Assembly (NCBI GenBank): GCA_023213395.1
Contig: CM041465.1
Coordinates: 136,345,741-136,409,740, forward strand
DNA: 64,000 nt
Source: Cycas panzhihuaensis
Taxonomy: Eukaryota; Cycadophyta
Reading direction: 5' to 3'
Positions 10,576 to 20,809 of this stretch are shown here, piece by piece. The position numbers and the translations under genes were made by a program. The notes below the pieces were generated by a model. That model did no database searches and was not told the origin of the DNA. It saw nothing but the letters and a program-made list of their open reading frames with translations. The stretch's first letter is position 1; every line of letters starts with the position of its first letter.

Positions 10576-11593
10576 ATGGTCGACCCACGTGATTGACTAA
10601 CCCATGCAATTGGCAGGCGACCTACGATGAGCGATCGACCCAATGTCATTGACTTAACTACTAACCATGCGCTAGCCAACATAGCGAATAATTAACTTTG
10701 GCTGATCAAATTTCGTGCAAAGATAAAACACATTGAGCAGAGACGAACCTATCAGAGCCATGACATTGAGCATTCATCTACTAGTGCATACCCAATGAGT
10801 TATGAAAATCCACCAGGTGAGTGATATAACACAATGCGAGTATGAGTCAGTCTTTGAAGAAGGAGAATCGACTAACCTTATGTAAGAATGTGGTGATTGC
10901 GGAAGTCGATCCAAATGATGTGACCAATCATAAGAAAAATATTGAAGCATGAAGGGCCACTGACAATTGTTATTGTGACAATTGATGATCGAGGGTTTCA
11001 TTTTTCTCATCATTCATATCTGCTTAGACACCTAGAGGTTGGTTGATTACATAGAAGTTGATCAATTCGAAGTCCAACCAATTGATCATTGACCATTCCA
11101 TACCCATTTCTAGCGATTGACCACTAATACTTGTGTGCATAATCAGAGGTATTTTTGAAGCTTTAAAAATTATTTGTGTGTTTAGCAGTTAGAATTGTCT
11201 AGTGGTGGAGGAGGATTTGCAAAATTCGGCTAGATTACCATTTAATTTACTGCGGTAGCACAAAAGCAACAAGAAAAAAAAACTAGATGAAGATCTGAAC
11301 ACTCCATTAGATTCAATTGTACTGCATAAATGGCTAGAAGTGGAAGATTGAAATGCTCCATTATGCACAAATTTAGCCAATGCTAGAGTTGTTTAGACAA
11401 CTTCTTTTCTTGTATTTTTTAAAACTTGAAAGTGGTTAAAGGATGTGATTGATGGGTATAATCTTGTGACTTGCACGCTAGTCATTAATGAAAAAATTAT
11501 TAGCATGGAACCAGTAGGTGTCGCACGACTAATAGGGTTTTCGAGTTGAGGTCAAGTAAGAAAATCAGGAACTTAACTGTTGCCGTAAAATAT
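10576..11593. other. Unclassified intergenic stretch
   Basis: No coding similarity recognised. Short diverged motifs such as GTCGACCCA, GTCGATCCA and ATTGACTAAC recur, suggesting a decayed repeat or old LTR. I found no PBS or boundary. Confidence 0.4.
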
Positions 11594-12180
11594 TGTGTGT
11601 GGAGGAAAATCAAGCTTAAGAGAGTAAATTAGAGTACAATTAGAAGTGCGACTAGAATTTTGATTGCAACCCAGGTACGATTGAAAGTGTGATCGGAGTT
11701 TTGATCGTAGCCCAAGTACGACCAAAAGTGCGACCAATGATCCAATCGTAGTTTAGGTACAACCAAAAGTACAACTGGGACCATGATGGCAATTATGATG
11801 ACAGATGTAATTATTATTATGATTAATAAACTGCCATTAATAAGTTAGTTGGCAAATTGTTAGGGGGAAAGACTATAAAAGGAGCATTCATGTATATAGA
11901 AGGTGTGTGTGTGAGAGTGCACTGGTCTCTCTCTCTCTCTCTCCTTTTTTTCATTGTATCTCTTGTTGTGTATTGGGTTGAGGGTTCTTCATTGTTGTAC
12001 TTTGGGCCTGCATCCAACTCTTCTCAGGCTGGTGCAATCCCCTTCATGGTAATGAAATAAGGTTTGCCTCAATCTATTATGTGTATTTTGCTTATGCTTC
12101 TAGGTTAGTAATGTGATCATTGTTCTCCATGTGTTCCTTTCTTGCATTGAGTTCTATTGGTGGCACATAAAGAGCACACA
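11594..12180 (+). repeat. 5' LTR of element K
   Basis: TG...CA repeat aligned with 20228-20809. U3 holds about three tandem units of roughly 43 bases built on GTACGACCAAAAGTGCGACC-like sequence (about 11640-11775). A TATA box (TATAAAAGG near 11873) and a CT microsatellite (about 11930-11945) follow. The repeats are clearly diverged from each other, so K is old. Confidence 0.75.
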
Positions 12181-12183
12181 TTT

Positions 12184-12198
12184 TGGTGTCGTTGCAAT
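12184..12198 (+). other. Probable primer-binding site of element K (tRNA-Asp-like)
   Basis: TGGTGTCGTTGC lies four bases inside the 5' LTR and resembles TGGCGCCGTTGCC, used by many plant gypsy elements. It is imperfect. Confidence 0.5.
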
Positions 12199-12723
12199 GG
12201 CTTGAATCCCTAAAAATCTTTTTAGAAAATCATTCGTAGTACTCCTCTGATGTGGTTGGGTGATAGTTGCAACACACCAAAGGAGAGTTTTCACCATTAT
12301 TACGCCAAGAAATGGTTATGCTAATATTTGACGAATGGTGATGTTACAATCAACATGTAATTGTTGCTGCATCAATAATCTGCTGCATAGTCATGTCATT
12401 GATTGGTGGACACCAACTACTTGGAATATATTTTTATCAATCTTTGGAATTAGAAGAAGTTGTTCTTCAAGGTATTGTTGAAGATGAAGACAATCATATT
12501 GCACAATTTGAATAAATTTGACTTCACACATTGGTATTGAAGGTTTTATTGAATATATTGAGTTTGCAAGTTCTACACCAGAGGAAAAATAGGCTTCAAC
12601 TGTGGTTAGAATTGAAGTCTCTCCTATGAGGGACAATGAATTAGGATAGAAGTTACACTTTGCATCAATAATCAAATCTTGTAAACGCAATGTTTAGACA
12701 TTGGATAGGAAGAGAACAAAAGT
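12199..12723 (+). other. Element K interior, left part, no gene recognised
   Basis: This AT-rich stretch has several short open segments broken by stops. It could be leader or decayed cargo. Confidence 0.4.
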
Positions 12724-12966
12724 TTGGAGGAAGACAAGTCTAGCAGAAGCAATAGGAAAAGAAAAACAAGAGCCATTGATTATCCATCAGAGTTAAGCCA
12801 ATCACCAAAAATTGTCAGAAAAAGATATTTTTCATTTGAAAAGCTTCCAAATAAGGTGGTTGGCAGGAATGCTAGTAACACTTCAAGTATATTTGTGAAA
12901 GAAGATTGTTTGTCGAAAGCTTCAAAATTTGATTTGCAGGACAATGGTTGTGTTGGCTTATCATAA
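12724..12966 (+). pseudogene. Lys/Arg/Ser-rich fragment inside element K
   Basis: An 80-codon stretch is rich in basic residues (SNRKRKTRAIDYPSELSQSP, then KIVRKRYFSFEKLPNK). After its stop the same frame continues as K/E-rich sequence to about 13055, with only isolated stops. This looks like a nuclear protein linker region. It precedes, in the same element, the fragment at 18146-18446 that resembles an IDM1-type protein, so both may come from one captured gene. That link is inference. No domain is recognised here and no splice sites were proven. Confidence 0.4.
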
Positions 12967-13304
12967 AGGAATTCTGAAATTGAAAAACAAAAAAATTGTA
13001 AAATTGAAAGTTTACAAAGCGAAAAATGGAAGGAAAACAAGAAAAAAGGGGTTGGTTGACATGGCATAAATCTGGAAGGCGGAATCACAACATTTTGAGT
13101 AAAGAAATCAAAGTAGATAATAATTCTTGTTACTAAAGCATTTGAGGAAGGCATGGTCTTAAGCCATTATATGGTTGGAAATTCGGCCTATATCCATGCC
13201 TCTGGTAGATTATATGCGTATAGGACCAACAAGAGATAAGGGCACAATACATTGGCTATAATCTTCAATTTGGATATGCTTTTAAGAGGTAGTGAAGCAG
13301 GTAG

Positions 13305-13678
13305 TGTTAAACATGGACAACATTCATCACCAATATCAACATATCAATGAGCAAAGAATAAAGTATATTATATCACCATTAGAATATACCAAAACATCAT
13401 AGACTCAATATGAGCCTTGATGATACCATCTGTCTATACACAACCTCAACCACCTTTATATACAAAGGAGGTGGGAGACTATACAACACAAGTAATACAT
13501 GTGGGACAAATACCTTTGTCCTGACCAATGACATTACACCACTAACTTGACCAATAAGCTTCTATCTTTTTACACAATATTATAATAACTCTTTGACTCT
13601 AGGACTTAGGACTATAACTATTAATCCTAGGACCCACTTTACTTAACCATACACACATTAAACATTATACTCTAAGAC
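13305..13678 (-). repeat. 3' LTR of element L
   Basis: Aligned with 17682-18054. On the minus strand it begins TCTTAGAG where the 5' LTR begins TGTTAGAG, so the TG terminus is mutated. A purine tract (AAAGGAAAG) precedes it. Confidence 0.85.
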
Positions 13679-14881
13679 TTTCCTTTAATGTTTAATGTTA
13701 AGACTACAGAAAATGGACTACAAAAAATGACTGACCACAAAAGACTATCATGACACTTTGACAAATGACTTTCAATGGACTGTAATGCACTTTGTCTTCT
13801 TTGAATCTCTAACGTCTTGATCTTGGAAAGGTCTTAAACACCATGTCTTGGGCTTGATCTTGGTCTTCAATCCTGTAGTGTCGTCTTTGAGGTAGTCCTT
13901 TGAACTAATGGTCTTCGAGCTTTGCTTCTTTCATCTTCATACACAATTGGGAATCCTTTGTCATGCAAAACAAGTAGTGAATAATGGCTAATTCAGCATG
14001 ATCCTGCATGTACTCATCAAAGGTATCTTCAAGGTGTCCATCAAATATGTCTTCTATCGATTCGATCACCACCTGTTTGCTTTCGCTTTCTTCAGTATGT
14101 GAGTGACCAAAAAAGTAGATGTTAGCACTATCATCATTATCCAAATGTAACGACAAGTTATCAAGCGGTGAGACACCATCATCCTCCCCTGAAGCAATGA
14201 ATTCATTGAGATGAGCTCCAATTGCTTCATCATTGTTACTTGTAGGCTGTGCAAGATACCCTGTTTTCTACATATCACTCAAGAGATTCCTTGAACCAAG
14301 TATAATGGGTATTTCCATTATATCTATGTGTACATACTTCCTGATTATGGATATGTAGAGATGGAACACTATTTCAATATGATTGACCTTATGATCAAGT
14401 AACCTAAGCAAAATGTAATATGATCTCGACAAGCAAGATTTTGATCATATAGTATCCTCCTTATGTTCCTTCTTTCTTTGAAACAACTTTCTAGTGCTAC
14501 TGTAGGATATGCTGTCATGATTTTGATTCTTTCAAAGATGAGAATAGAGCATGCAGTTGAGTTGAAAGAAATCATGGATAACCTCCAATACATACATATC
14601 AATGTATGTTCTGTCATCATTTGAATTCTGGCTACCAACCTGTCAACACAAACTAGGACAATATTGCCCATACTTTTCGTCAGTGTTCATGTGTCTCCGT
14701 GAAGAATTATCTGCAAGGATTGTGGTTCAGGTTCTTCAACTTCACCAAACCCAGGTGTGAAGTCTTCTATCAACTTGGTGAGACATAGGTCATTTGATGT
14801 ACTCAAGTCTTCATCAGATTTTGGGCAGAAATTATTAGACTCTTGTTTATCTACGAGAGAATTTTCCTTACCAGAATCAAA
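13679..14881 (-). other. Element L interior downstream of gag, no domain recognised
   Basis: Several short minus-strand open segments (13905-14156, 14369-14671) show no protease, integrase or RT motif. In a normal copia element pol would be here; instead about 1.2 kb of unrecognised sequence reaches the 3' LTR. Confidence 0.5.
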
Positions 14882-15310
14882 CTATTTTTTAACTTTCCTT
14901 TTCAACCTCTTTCTTTGGTTCTTTGCCCTTTTGATACTCCGCAGCATTTCTTCAGGTCCCCTTTCCTGTACTTCTGCGAGCAGTTTCCAAGCATCCTTGG
15001 CTGAGTTGGTATTTTGAAAAGTCTGTAAAAGGAAATGATAGGAAGGAGGAAGATTATCTTTATCAAAGGTTGCAAGTATTACGTCAATGGCTATTTTGTT
15101 TTTCATTTTGAAAGTTTCTTCGCCTTCTTCGTGAGCCATTCCAGTACCCATAATGATCTTCCAAAATTTCTTTGTCTTGAATAAGCACTCCATCTTAATT
15201 TTCCAGATTTGAAAATTAGTGCCGACATATTTGGGCAAAGGAAGAGGGAGATTCGACAACCAATATTCATTCTTTTCAGGCACAAAAGTAATAATGTCAC
15301 TTAACTCCAT
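14882..15310 (-). pseudogene. copia-type gag (N-terminal part) of element L
   Basis: A 142-codon frame on the minus strand begins MELSDIITFVPEKNEYWLS. It contains the copia gag/UBN2 pattern: KYVGTNFQIWKIKMECLF near residue 27, then a loop, then NSAKDAWKLLAEVQERG near residue 101. It ends in a strongly basic run (KNQRKRLKRKVKK). Copia gag proteins usually run on to a CCHC knuckle; none is seen, so it is shortened. The start is supported by its position about 2.4 kb downstream of the PBS and by the upstream stop. Confidence 0.65.
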
Positions 15311-17669
15311 GATGTATGAAGAAGTTAATCACAACTGTAATTCTCAGAATTTATGCATAAAGAATGGCAAGACCATAAATCCGTTTGGTATCCATTCAAT
15401 CATTACGTGACCAAAGAATAATTAGGGGAGCCAAGAAACATACTGTTGAATAGAGTCTAGATTCTTACAGCAAAATTCTCAAGGCAGATCTCTAGGAGCT
15501 CCTAAAAGGGTCTTCTATGGCCAGAAATTTTCTTTGTTCAACGAGAGCACCAATTACAAGAGCAGTCTTAGTTGTAAGAGGTTCATCACAATCTACAGAG
15601 CATTTTCAGTTCCATGCATAGACAATATCTCAACAACCTATAATGCGTCAATAGAGGATATTGTGGCAGCCACAAACCTGTTCTTAGTTTCAACAGTTTG
15701 GGAGCATTCAACAGCTGCACTTCAAGCACCAGGAGATGCAGCTAGTTCCTTCACCCATGTGTCAAAAAAAAAGGCCAGAAAGGTTTCGAATGTTTGAAAC
15801 TTCTATACACCTCCTCAGTTCACAGAGTCAAGCTACTGGGTACTTCCAAAGACAGTCATGCAGATCTGCTATTAAATTTCCATAGAGATGACTTACCAAC
15901 CAATCGTAGAACAAGCATATTACCTATGCGATCTCCTTATCTTCGGGATGTACAGGTTCCGTCGTAAATTTGTGTCTGCGTTATGTCACCAGCAATATAA
16001 ATTGGGCATGCTACAGTGAGCTTGACACGATCGTTAAGGATTTTGCAGTCTGTCTATGCTAGTTCATCAGCAGTAGTGGTAGTCTCCTCGGAATTACCCT
16101 TAGCCAAACAATGGCTCTATCCTTGCATCTCTTGCACATTCAAGTGCAGAAATAACTAAACCAGGAGAAAGTTCATTAAATACAAAGCCATTGCAGAACA
16201 AAACCTTAGACTGCTTAATCGCTGATTTTGCAGGTAGTTTCTGGATCCAAAAAAAAATCAAGCTAGCTGCAAAAACCATATCTTTGACCAGGATCCACAA
16301 GAACTCAACATAAAACTGACTTACAGTTTCTTATCACATGATCAATTCCTACAGTGTTCACCCTCTTTCTTCGGCACTTCCCTTAGAAACTAGTCATACA
16401 TATCGTTACCAACCTGACCGAGATTCACACTGTGAAGCCCAAGCCTTGCTGCTGCAATTGCAAAATTTTAGTTACCATCCGTTTCCCAACAACTCTTCTC
16501 AGAAGTTATAAGCCACCTGTTTCCCAACATCTCTTCTCAGAAGTTATAAGCCGTGGCATGTACTTGTACTTCTACGATTAAATGCACCGATTCACCTGCT
16601 CAACCTGCCTCAATTGATTCTGCTCCAAGTTCTTCAATTGTGCCTCAGACTCCAGCTCGGGCACCTGCATCAACTATGGCAGCCTGCGAGGCTATAGTTA
16701 CATAAATAAACTTTGATCCCTATGGTCAGGCATCATCCAATTGGTTCGGGTTTGTTCTAGTTCTGCTCCTGAGGAATTGGTAGCTTTTGAACAGTAACAG
16801 AGGCAATCAATCACCATTACATGCTCAAAAAACACAACATTCATCCAAGTCATAGGCCTTAGTTTCAGTAGCAGAAAGCTCAATTCCAGTCAGTATATCA
16901 TATTGATCATTGGGATGGATATGTAAGGTCACCTTTCACTTGCAGTCTTCCACAGAGCTAATTGTGTAGGGTTTCCTTCAACGACTAGAATTTTTTATTT
17001 TCCATATGCAGCAGAGAGCGGGAGAGATTTTTCTTTATGTTGTTCCTTATCTATTGGAGAATAGCTTTAGGCTGTTCATCCTATATCAAGCAGAAATCTT
17101 ATGACTAGTTTATGATCTTACAGCACATAATCTTCTTTCATTCATAAGCTTGGTACTAACTCCAGACTTTATCAATCATATTTCAATGATTTCAACACAA
17201 GCATTTGTTTGCTAGCCTTTAGTAGTAATTATGCAGATGACGCCTCTATTATTCAAATGAAGAAGATGAGAGGCACTTCTACCAAATAGGTAAAACCATA
17301 GATAACAACAGACAACACCAATGACAAAATATCTGTCCTCCTTTAGGCATGAAGGGTTTATGACATGAATAATCTCAGTAAATCCTTAATATTTTCAGCA
17401 ACCCTCACTTTCATAGTACAAGCAGAGTTCAATGGCCAACAAATTCAGATTTCACAAATAAATTCAGACTAATTTCTTTTCAAAGTAAACTTTGGCACTC
17501 ATCCTTCTTTGTAGGGCATAAAAACCAATGTTACTCGGTAAGCAATGATGGCCTTAGGGTTCCACCTTTCAAAAGCAGAGCCTCAAATCTGGGATTGGCT
17601 CTTACGGAGCTACCTCCACACATATCCACAAACTGGTGATCCTGCACAACGAAGCTTGACAAATAACCC
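15311..17669 (-). other. Leader of element L
   Basis: No coding similarity. It contains a 38-base tandem duplication at 16481-16553. The length (about 2.4 kb) parallels the long leaders of B, D, E and G. Confidence 0.5.
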
Positions 17670-17681
17670 GCTCTGATACCA
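17670..17681 (-). other. Primer-binding site of element L
   Basis: A perfect TGGTATCAGAGC on the minus strand, immediately next to the 5' LTR. Confidence 0.9.
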
Positions 17682-18054
17682 TGTTAAACATGGACAACAT
17701 TCATCATCAATATCAACATATCAATGAGCAAAGAATCAAGTATATTATATCACCATCAGAATATACCAAAACATCATAGACTCAATATAAGCCTTGATGA
17801 TACCATCTATCCATACACAACCTCAACCACCTTTATATACAAAAGAGGTGGGAGACTATACAACACAAGTAATGCATGTGGGACAAATACCTTTGTCCTG
17901 ACCAACGACATTACACCACTAACTTGACTAATAAGCTTCTATCTTCTTGTACAATATTATAATAACTCTTTGACTGTAGGACTTAGGACTATGACTATTA
18001 ATCAAAGGATCCACTTTATTTAATCACACACACATTAAACATTATACTCTAACA
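17682..18054 (-). repeat. 5' LTR of element L
   Basis: 373 bases, TGTTAGAG...TTTAACA on the minus strand, with a TATATAAAGG-like box (about 17833-17841). Confidence 0.88.
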
Positions 18055-18059
18055 GGTAG

Positions 18060-18446
18060 ATCATCAGAAATTGAGGGTAACAATATGGAAAAGTTATCAG
18101 ATAGGAAGATTTTAGAGAATTTTATCCAAAGCCAAAGTCAAAAATAAAAGCAACGATGTGTTGTTAAAACACCAAAGAGTTAGTTTGTATGTCTCATCGA
18201 CAAATTGGGAGGTTGAGAAGAAACTTCCTACCTCTGAGTTACGCAAGCGTCTGCGTGAATGGGCAAAGGATCATCTATTGGCTATAGGATGGAAAATTGA
18301 CCCAAGGCCTAGAAAGAAAAGAGATTTTCAAGATTTTGTTTATATTTCACCCTCTAGATTATCTTTCTGGTGTCTACCCAGAGCTTCAAATGCCTTAAAG
18401 CATAGCTTGTATGAAAAAGTCTCAAAGGATGTAGATTCTCTGAGTT
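18060..18446 (+). pseudogene. Fragment resembling plant IDM1/PHD-type acetyltransferase N-terminal module (cargo of K)
   Basis: From about 18146 one frame reads SNDVLLKHQRVSLYVSSTNW and continues to 18446. Its centre, LREWAKDHLLAIGWKID (about 18260-18300) followed by PRPRKKRDFQDFVYISPS and a SFWCLPRASNALK-like end, matches the pattern of the module before the PHD finger in plant IDM1/ROS4-like proteins and relatives (a GW-[TK]-ID, RPR-R-Y-DAVYISP, [YW]W, AY-A series, from memory of the family). Upstream 18060-18140 is K/E-rich in a neighbouring frame. No retroviral domain is present. In those proteins this module sits in a chromatin reader and histone acetyltransferase of the nucleus; here only a piece survives. 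The family call is from motif recognition and needs a search. Confidence 0.5.
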
Positions 18447-18448
18447 AG

Positions 18449-20227
18449 TGCATGATAAGAGGCTAGCTGGGAATGATGGTTGTTTTATTTCAGACTTGGG
18501 CTGTATTATCAAATCATTTGATGGACCAAGGCAAGTTGGAATTGGACACCTCTTCTATGGAGGGAAATCAGGTTGGTGGCTTGAACTCATTTATGTGATC
18601 TATAAATTAACCTAAGAATATGGTATCAAGAACTTGGTAGAAGCTCCATGCAAAACTGCAACTAATGATTCTTGTAATGAAGTTAATGTTGTCATTAAGC
18701 TTCAAACATATATGTATGGTTACACCCTATTATATGGTAAACAAATGCAATGCATGATCAACACTGTATACTTGTATATTTTTTTGGTCTTCTTTAAGGT
18801 ATTGATGGGTGATTGAGCATGATTGATATTTATGCATGGCTAGTTGAAGAATGTCGCTTTTAGGTATAGGCATGGCTAGCTAAACGCCAAACATTTCTTG
18901 CATCTAGTCATGAATGGTTTATATGTTAAGTAATGTTGAGGTGTTATCCAGACACACTTCATGTTTGTTGTAATGACCTAATGTTGATTAGCAACATAAA
19001 ATTCTTGAGTAAGTAGTGATTGTAGGAGGAGGCATGGTATAGAAAGAGAAGGTGACTGTGAGGTATAGGTATATGAGGCAATGGTGGGCAAGTTTTATTT
19101 ATCTCAAATTTTCTGATGTTTTTCTTATCTAGAATAGGATTTTGATGGTAGCAACAAGTATAGCAATAACTTCTAGCAACATTAATGATTTCATCAACTT
19201 CCAACAATAATAAGTCCATTCCACAACACTAGACATATTGGCAAAAAATAACCCCCAAGATTTAGTTTTTGGTCAACCGTGTTAAACCGAGCTTACGAGG
19301 GACATCCTAGCAACCAACAGGCTCAATGGTTGGTTACTTGTGTGCTCTAGTAGATGGTCGTGTCTTATATAGACTTCAGGCTGACAGGATGATGAACTAT
19401 GTATCCAAAGGACATTCTAGCAACTGGCAGACATAATGGGTAGTTACCCATACACTCCAACTGATGTTCGTGCCCTTAGATAGACTTCATCCTCATTGTG
19501 AAAAGTGCTTAATTGTATCCAATGTGACCACGGTTTATTTAGTCCTTTATATGATGTAATCGGGTCTTTTTGGTGATGATTGTCAGTTATGCTATGACAG
19601 TTCTACTGTGTAATAGATGGTATGTACGAGGAACCCAATGATATGGTTGAGTAGATAGATAATTCAATGGAAAGAGGTGACTCCGCAAAATATAGTGTAG
19701 TTGAGTAGGTAGATTAACATAGCGAGAAGAGGTGAGTGCAAAATATAGAAGTGAAAAGAGGCGACTCTACATAACATAAAAATATCAGGGTACGTCAAGG
19801 AAGGATAAACGATCCAGGGGAGAAGTATACCATCAAAGGTTGTCTCAACAGATCGTGGTCATGCCCTGGCATCATTGTTTTACCTAGATAGATATGGTAA
19901 GGCTTTTTGGAGAACAAGGTCACCTATATCTCAAACTATTGTTGATTTCAAAATTTATTATACGAGTTCGGATCCATCTAAGACAAATCAAAATAAAAGC
20001 AATCTAATGGTATAGAGACTATCGCAATTAGGATCTAATCACGATCCTATTAATCACGATCAAGGCCAGATCACTGTCACTGTGCCTTCCTTGGACCCCT
20101 CCCCCCTCTCCGTCTTAATCAATCAAAAGTTCCTTGATGCATCGCAGCCCCACCCACTAAAGATGGGGAACGTTTTGAAAATTTTGGGGTCAAGTGAGGA
20201 CACTTGACAGTTTTGTGCCAGGGGAGA
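18449..20227 (+). other. Element K interior, right part
   Basis: Just after the gene-like fragment the reading continues with open pieces (about 18449-18816) whose origin is unknown. Two diverged tandem copies of about 99 bases lie at 19298-19484. A shorter diverged tandem array with GTAGATAG and AAGAGGTGACTC motifs lies at 19640-19770. A purine tract precedes the 3' LTR. Confidence 0.45.
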
Positions 20228-20809
20228 TGTGTGCATAGGAAAATCAAGCTTAAGAGAGTAAATCATAGTACAATCAAAAGTGTGACCAAAATTTTGATTG
20301 TAGCCCAAGTAAGATCGAAAGTGTGACTAGAGTTTCGATCGTAGCCCAAGTATGATTACAAGTGTGACCAGAGATCCGATCATAGTTTAGGTACGACCAA
20401 AAAGTATAACTGGGACTAGGATTGCAATTATGACAATGGATGTAATTATTGTTATTGTTAAGAAATTGTCATTGATGAATTAGTTGGCAAATGGTTTAAG
20501 GGGAAAGATTATAAAAGGAGCTTTGATGTACATAGAAGTTGTGTGTGTGAGAGTGCATTGGGCTTTCTCTCCTTTCTTCCAATGTATATCTCCTTGTGTA
20601 TTGGCTTGGGGGTTCATTATTGTTGTACTCTGGGCCTGCATTTGACCCTTCTCGAGTCGGTGTAGTCCCCTTCATGGTAATGAAATAAGGTTTGCCTCAA
20701 TCTATTTTGTGCATTGTGCTTGTGCTTCTAGGTCGGTAATGTGATCATTATTTTCTTATGTGTTCTCTTCTTGCATTGAGTTCTGTTGGTGGCACGCAGA
20801 GAGCACACA
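20228..20809 (+). repeat. 3' LTR of element K
   Basis: TGTGTGCATAGG...GAGCACACA. It carries the same U3 tandem units (about 20270-20410) and TATA box (TATAAAAGG near 20512) as the 5' copy. Confidence 0.75.

Larger units (their letters stand above)
13305..18054 (-). mobile_element. Copia-like element L nested in K (gag remnant only)
   Basis: LTRs of about 373 bases lie at 17682-18054 (5') and 13305-13678 (3') on the minus strand. The PBS TGGTATCAGAGC (17670-17681) directly abuts the 5' LTR. The flanks are ggtag on both sides (13300-13304, 18055-18059), a perfect 5-base target duplication. Removing L with one duplication rejoins the host sequence in frame with the surrounding K/E-rich coding stretch. 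The only recognisable coding part is a gag-like stretch (14882-15310). No protease, integrase or RT was found, so it looks non-autonomous or internally deleted. Confidence 0.88.
11594..20809 (+). mobile_element. Non-autonomous LTR element K with host-gene-like cargo
   Basis: Two direct repeats of 587 and 582 bases (11594-12180, 20228-20809) start TGTGTG and end CACACA. The first is followed by TGGTGTCGTTGC (12184-12195), similar to tRNA-Asp primer sites of plant gypsy elements. The second is preceded by a purine tract (AGGGGAGA at 20219-20226). Flanks are aatat and aagat, a likely target duplication with one change. No gag or pol was recognised inside. The interior holds fragments resembling a plant nuclear gene and is split by element L with its own clean target duplication. 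Without L the element would be about 4.5 kb. Confidence 0.75.

Noticed and set aside
14369-14671. 100-codon minus-strand frame as a possible cargo gene of L
   Set aside because: No recognisable domain, and Cys/Ile/Ser-rich composition without codon regularity; kept only as unrecognised interior.
11594-20809. CRISPR-like or other regularly spaced direct repeats
   Set aside because: All long direct repeats in the window pair as LTRs with PBS and purine tracts, and the sequence is eukaryotic.
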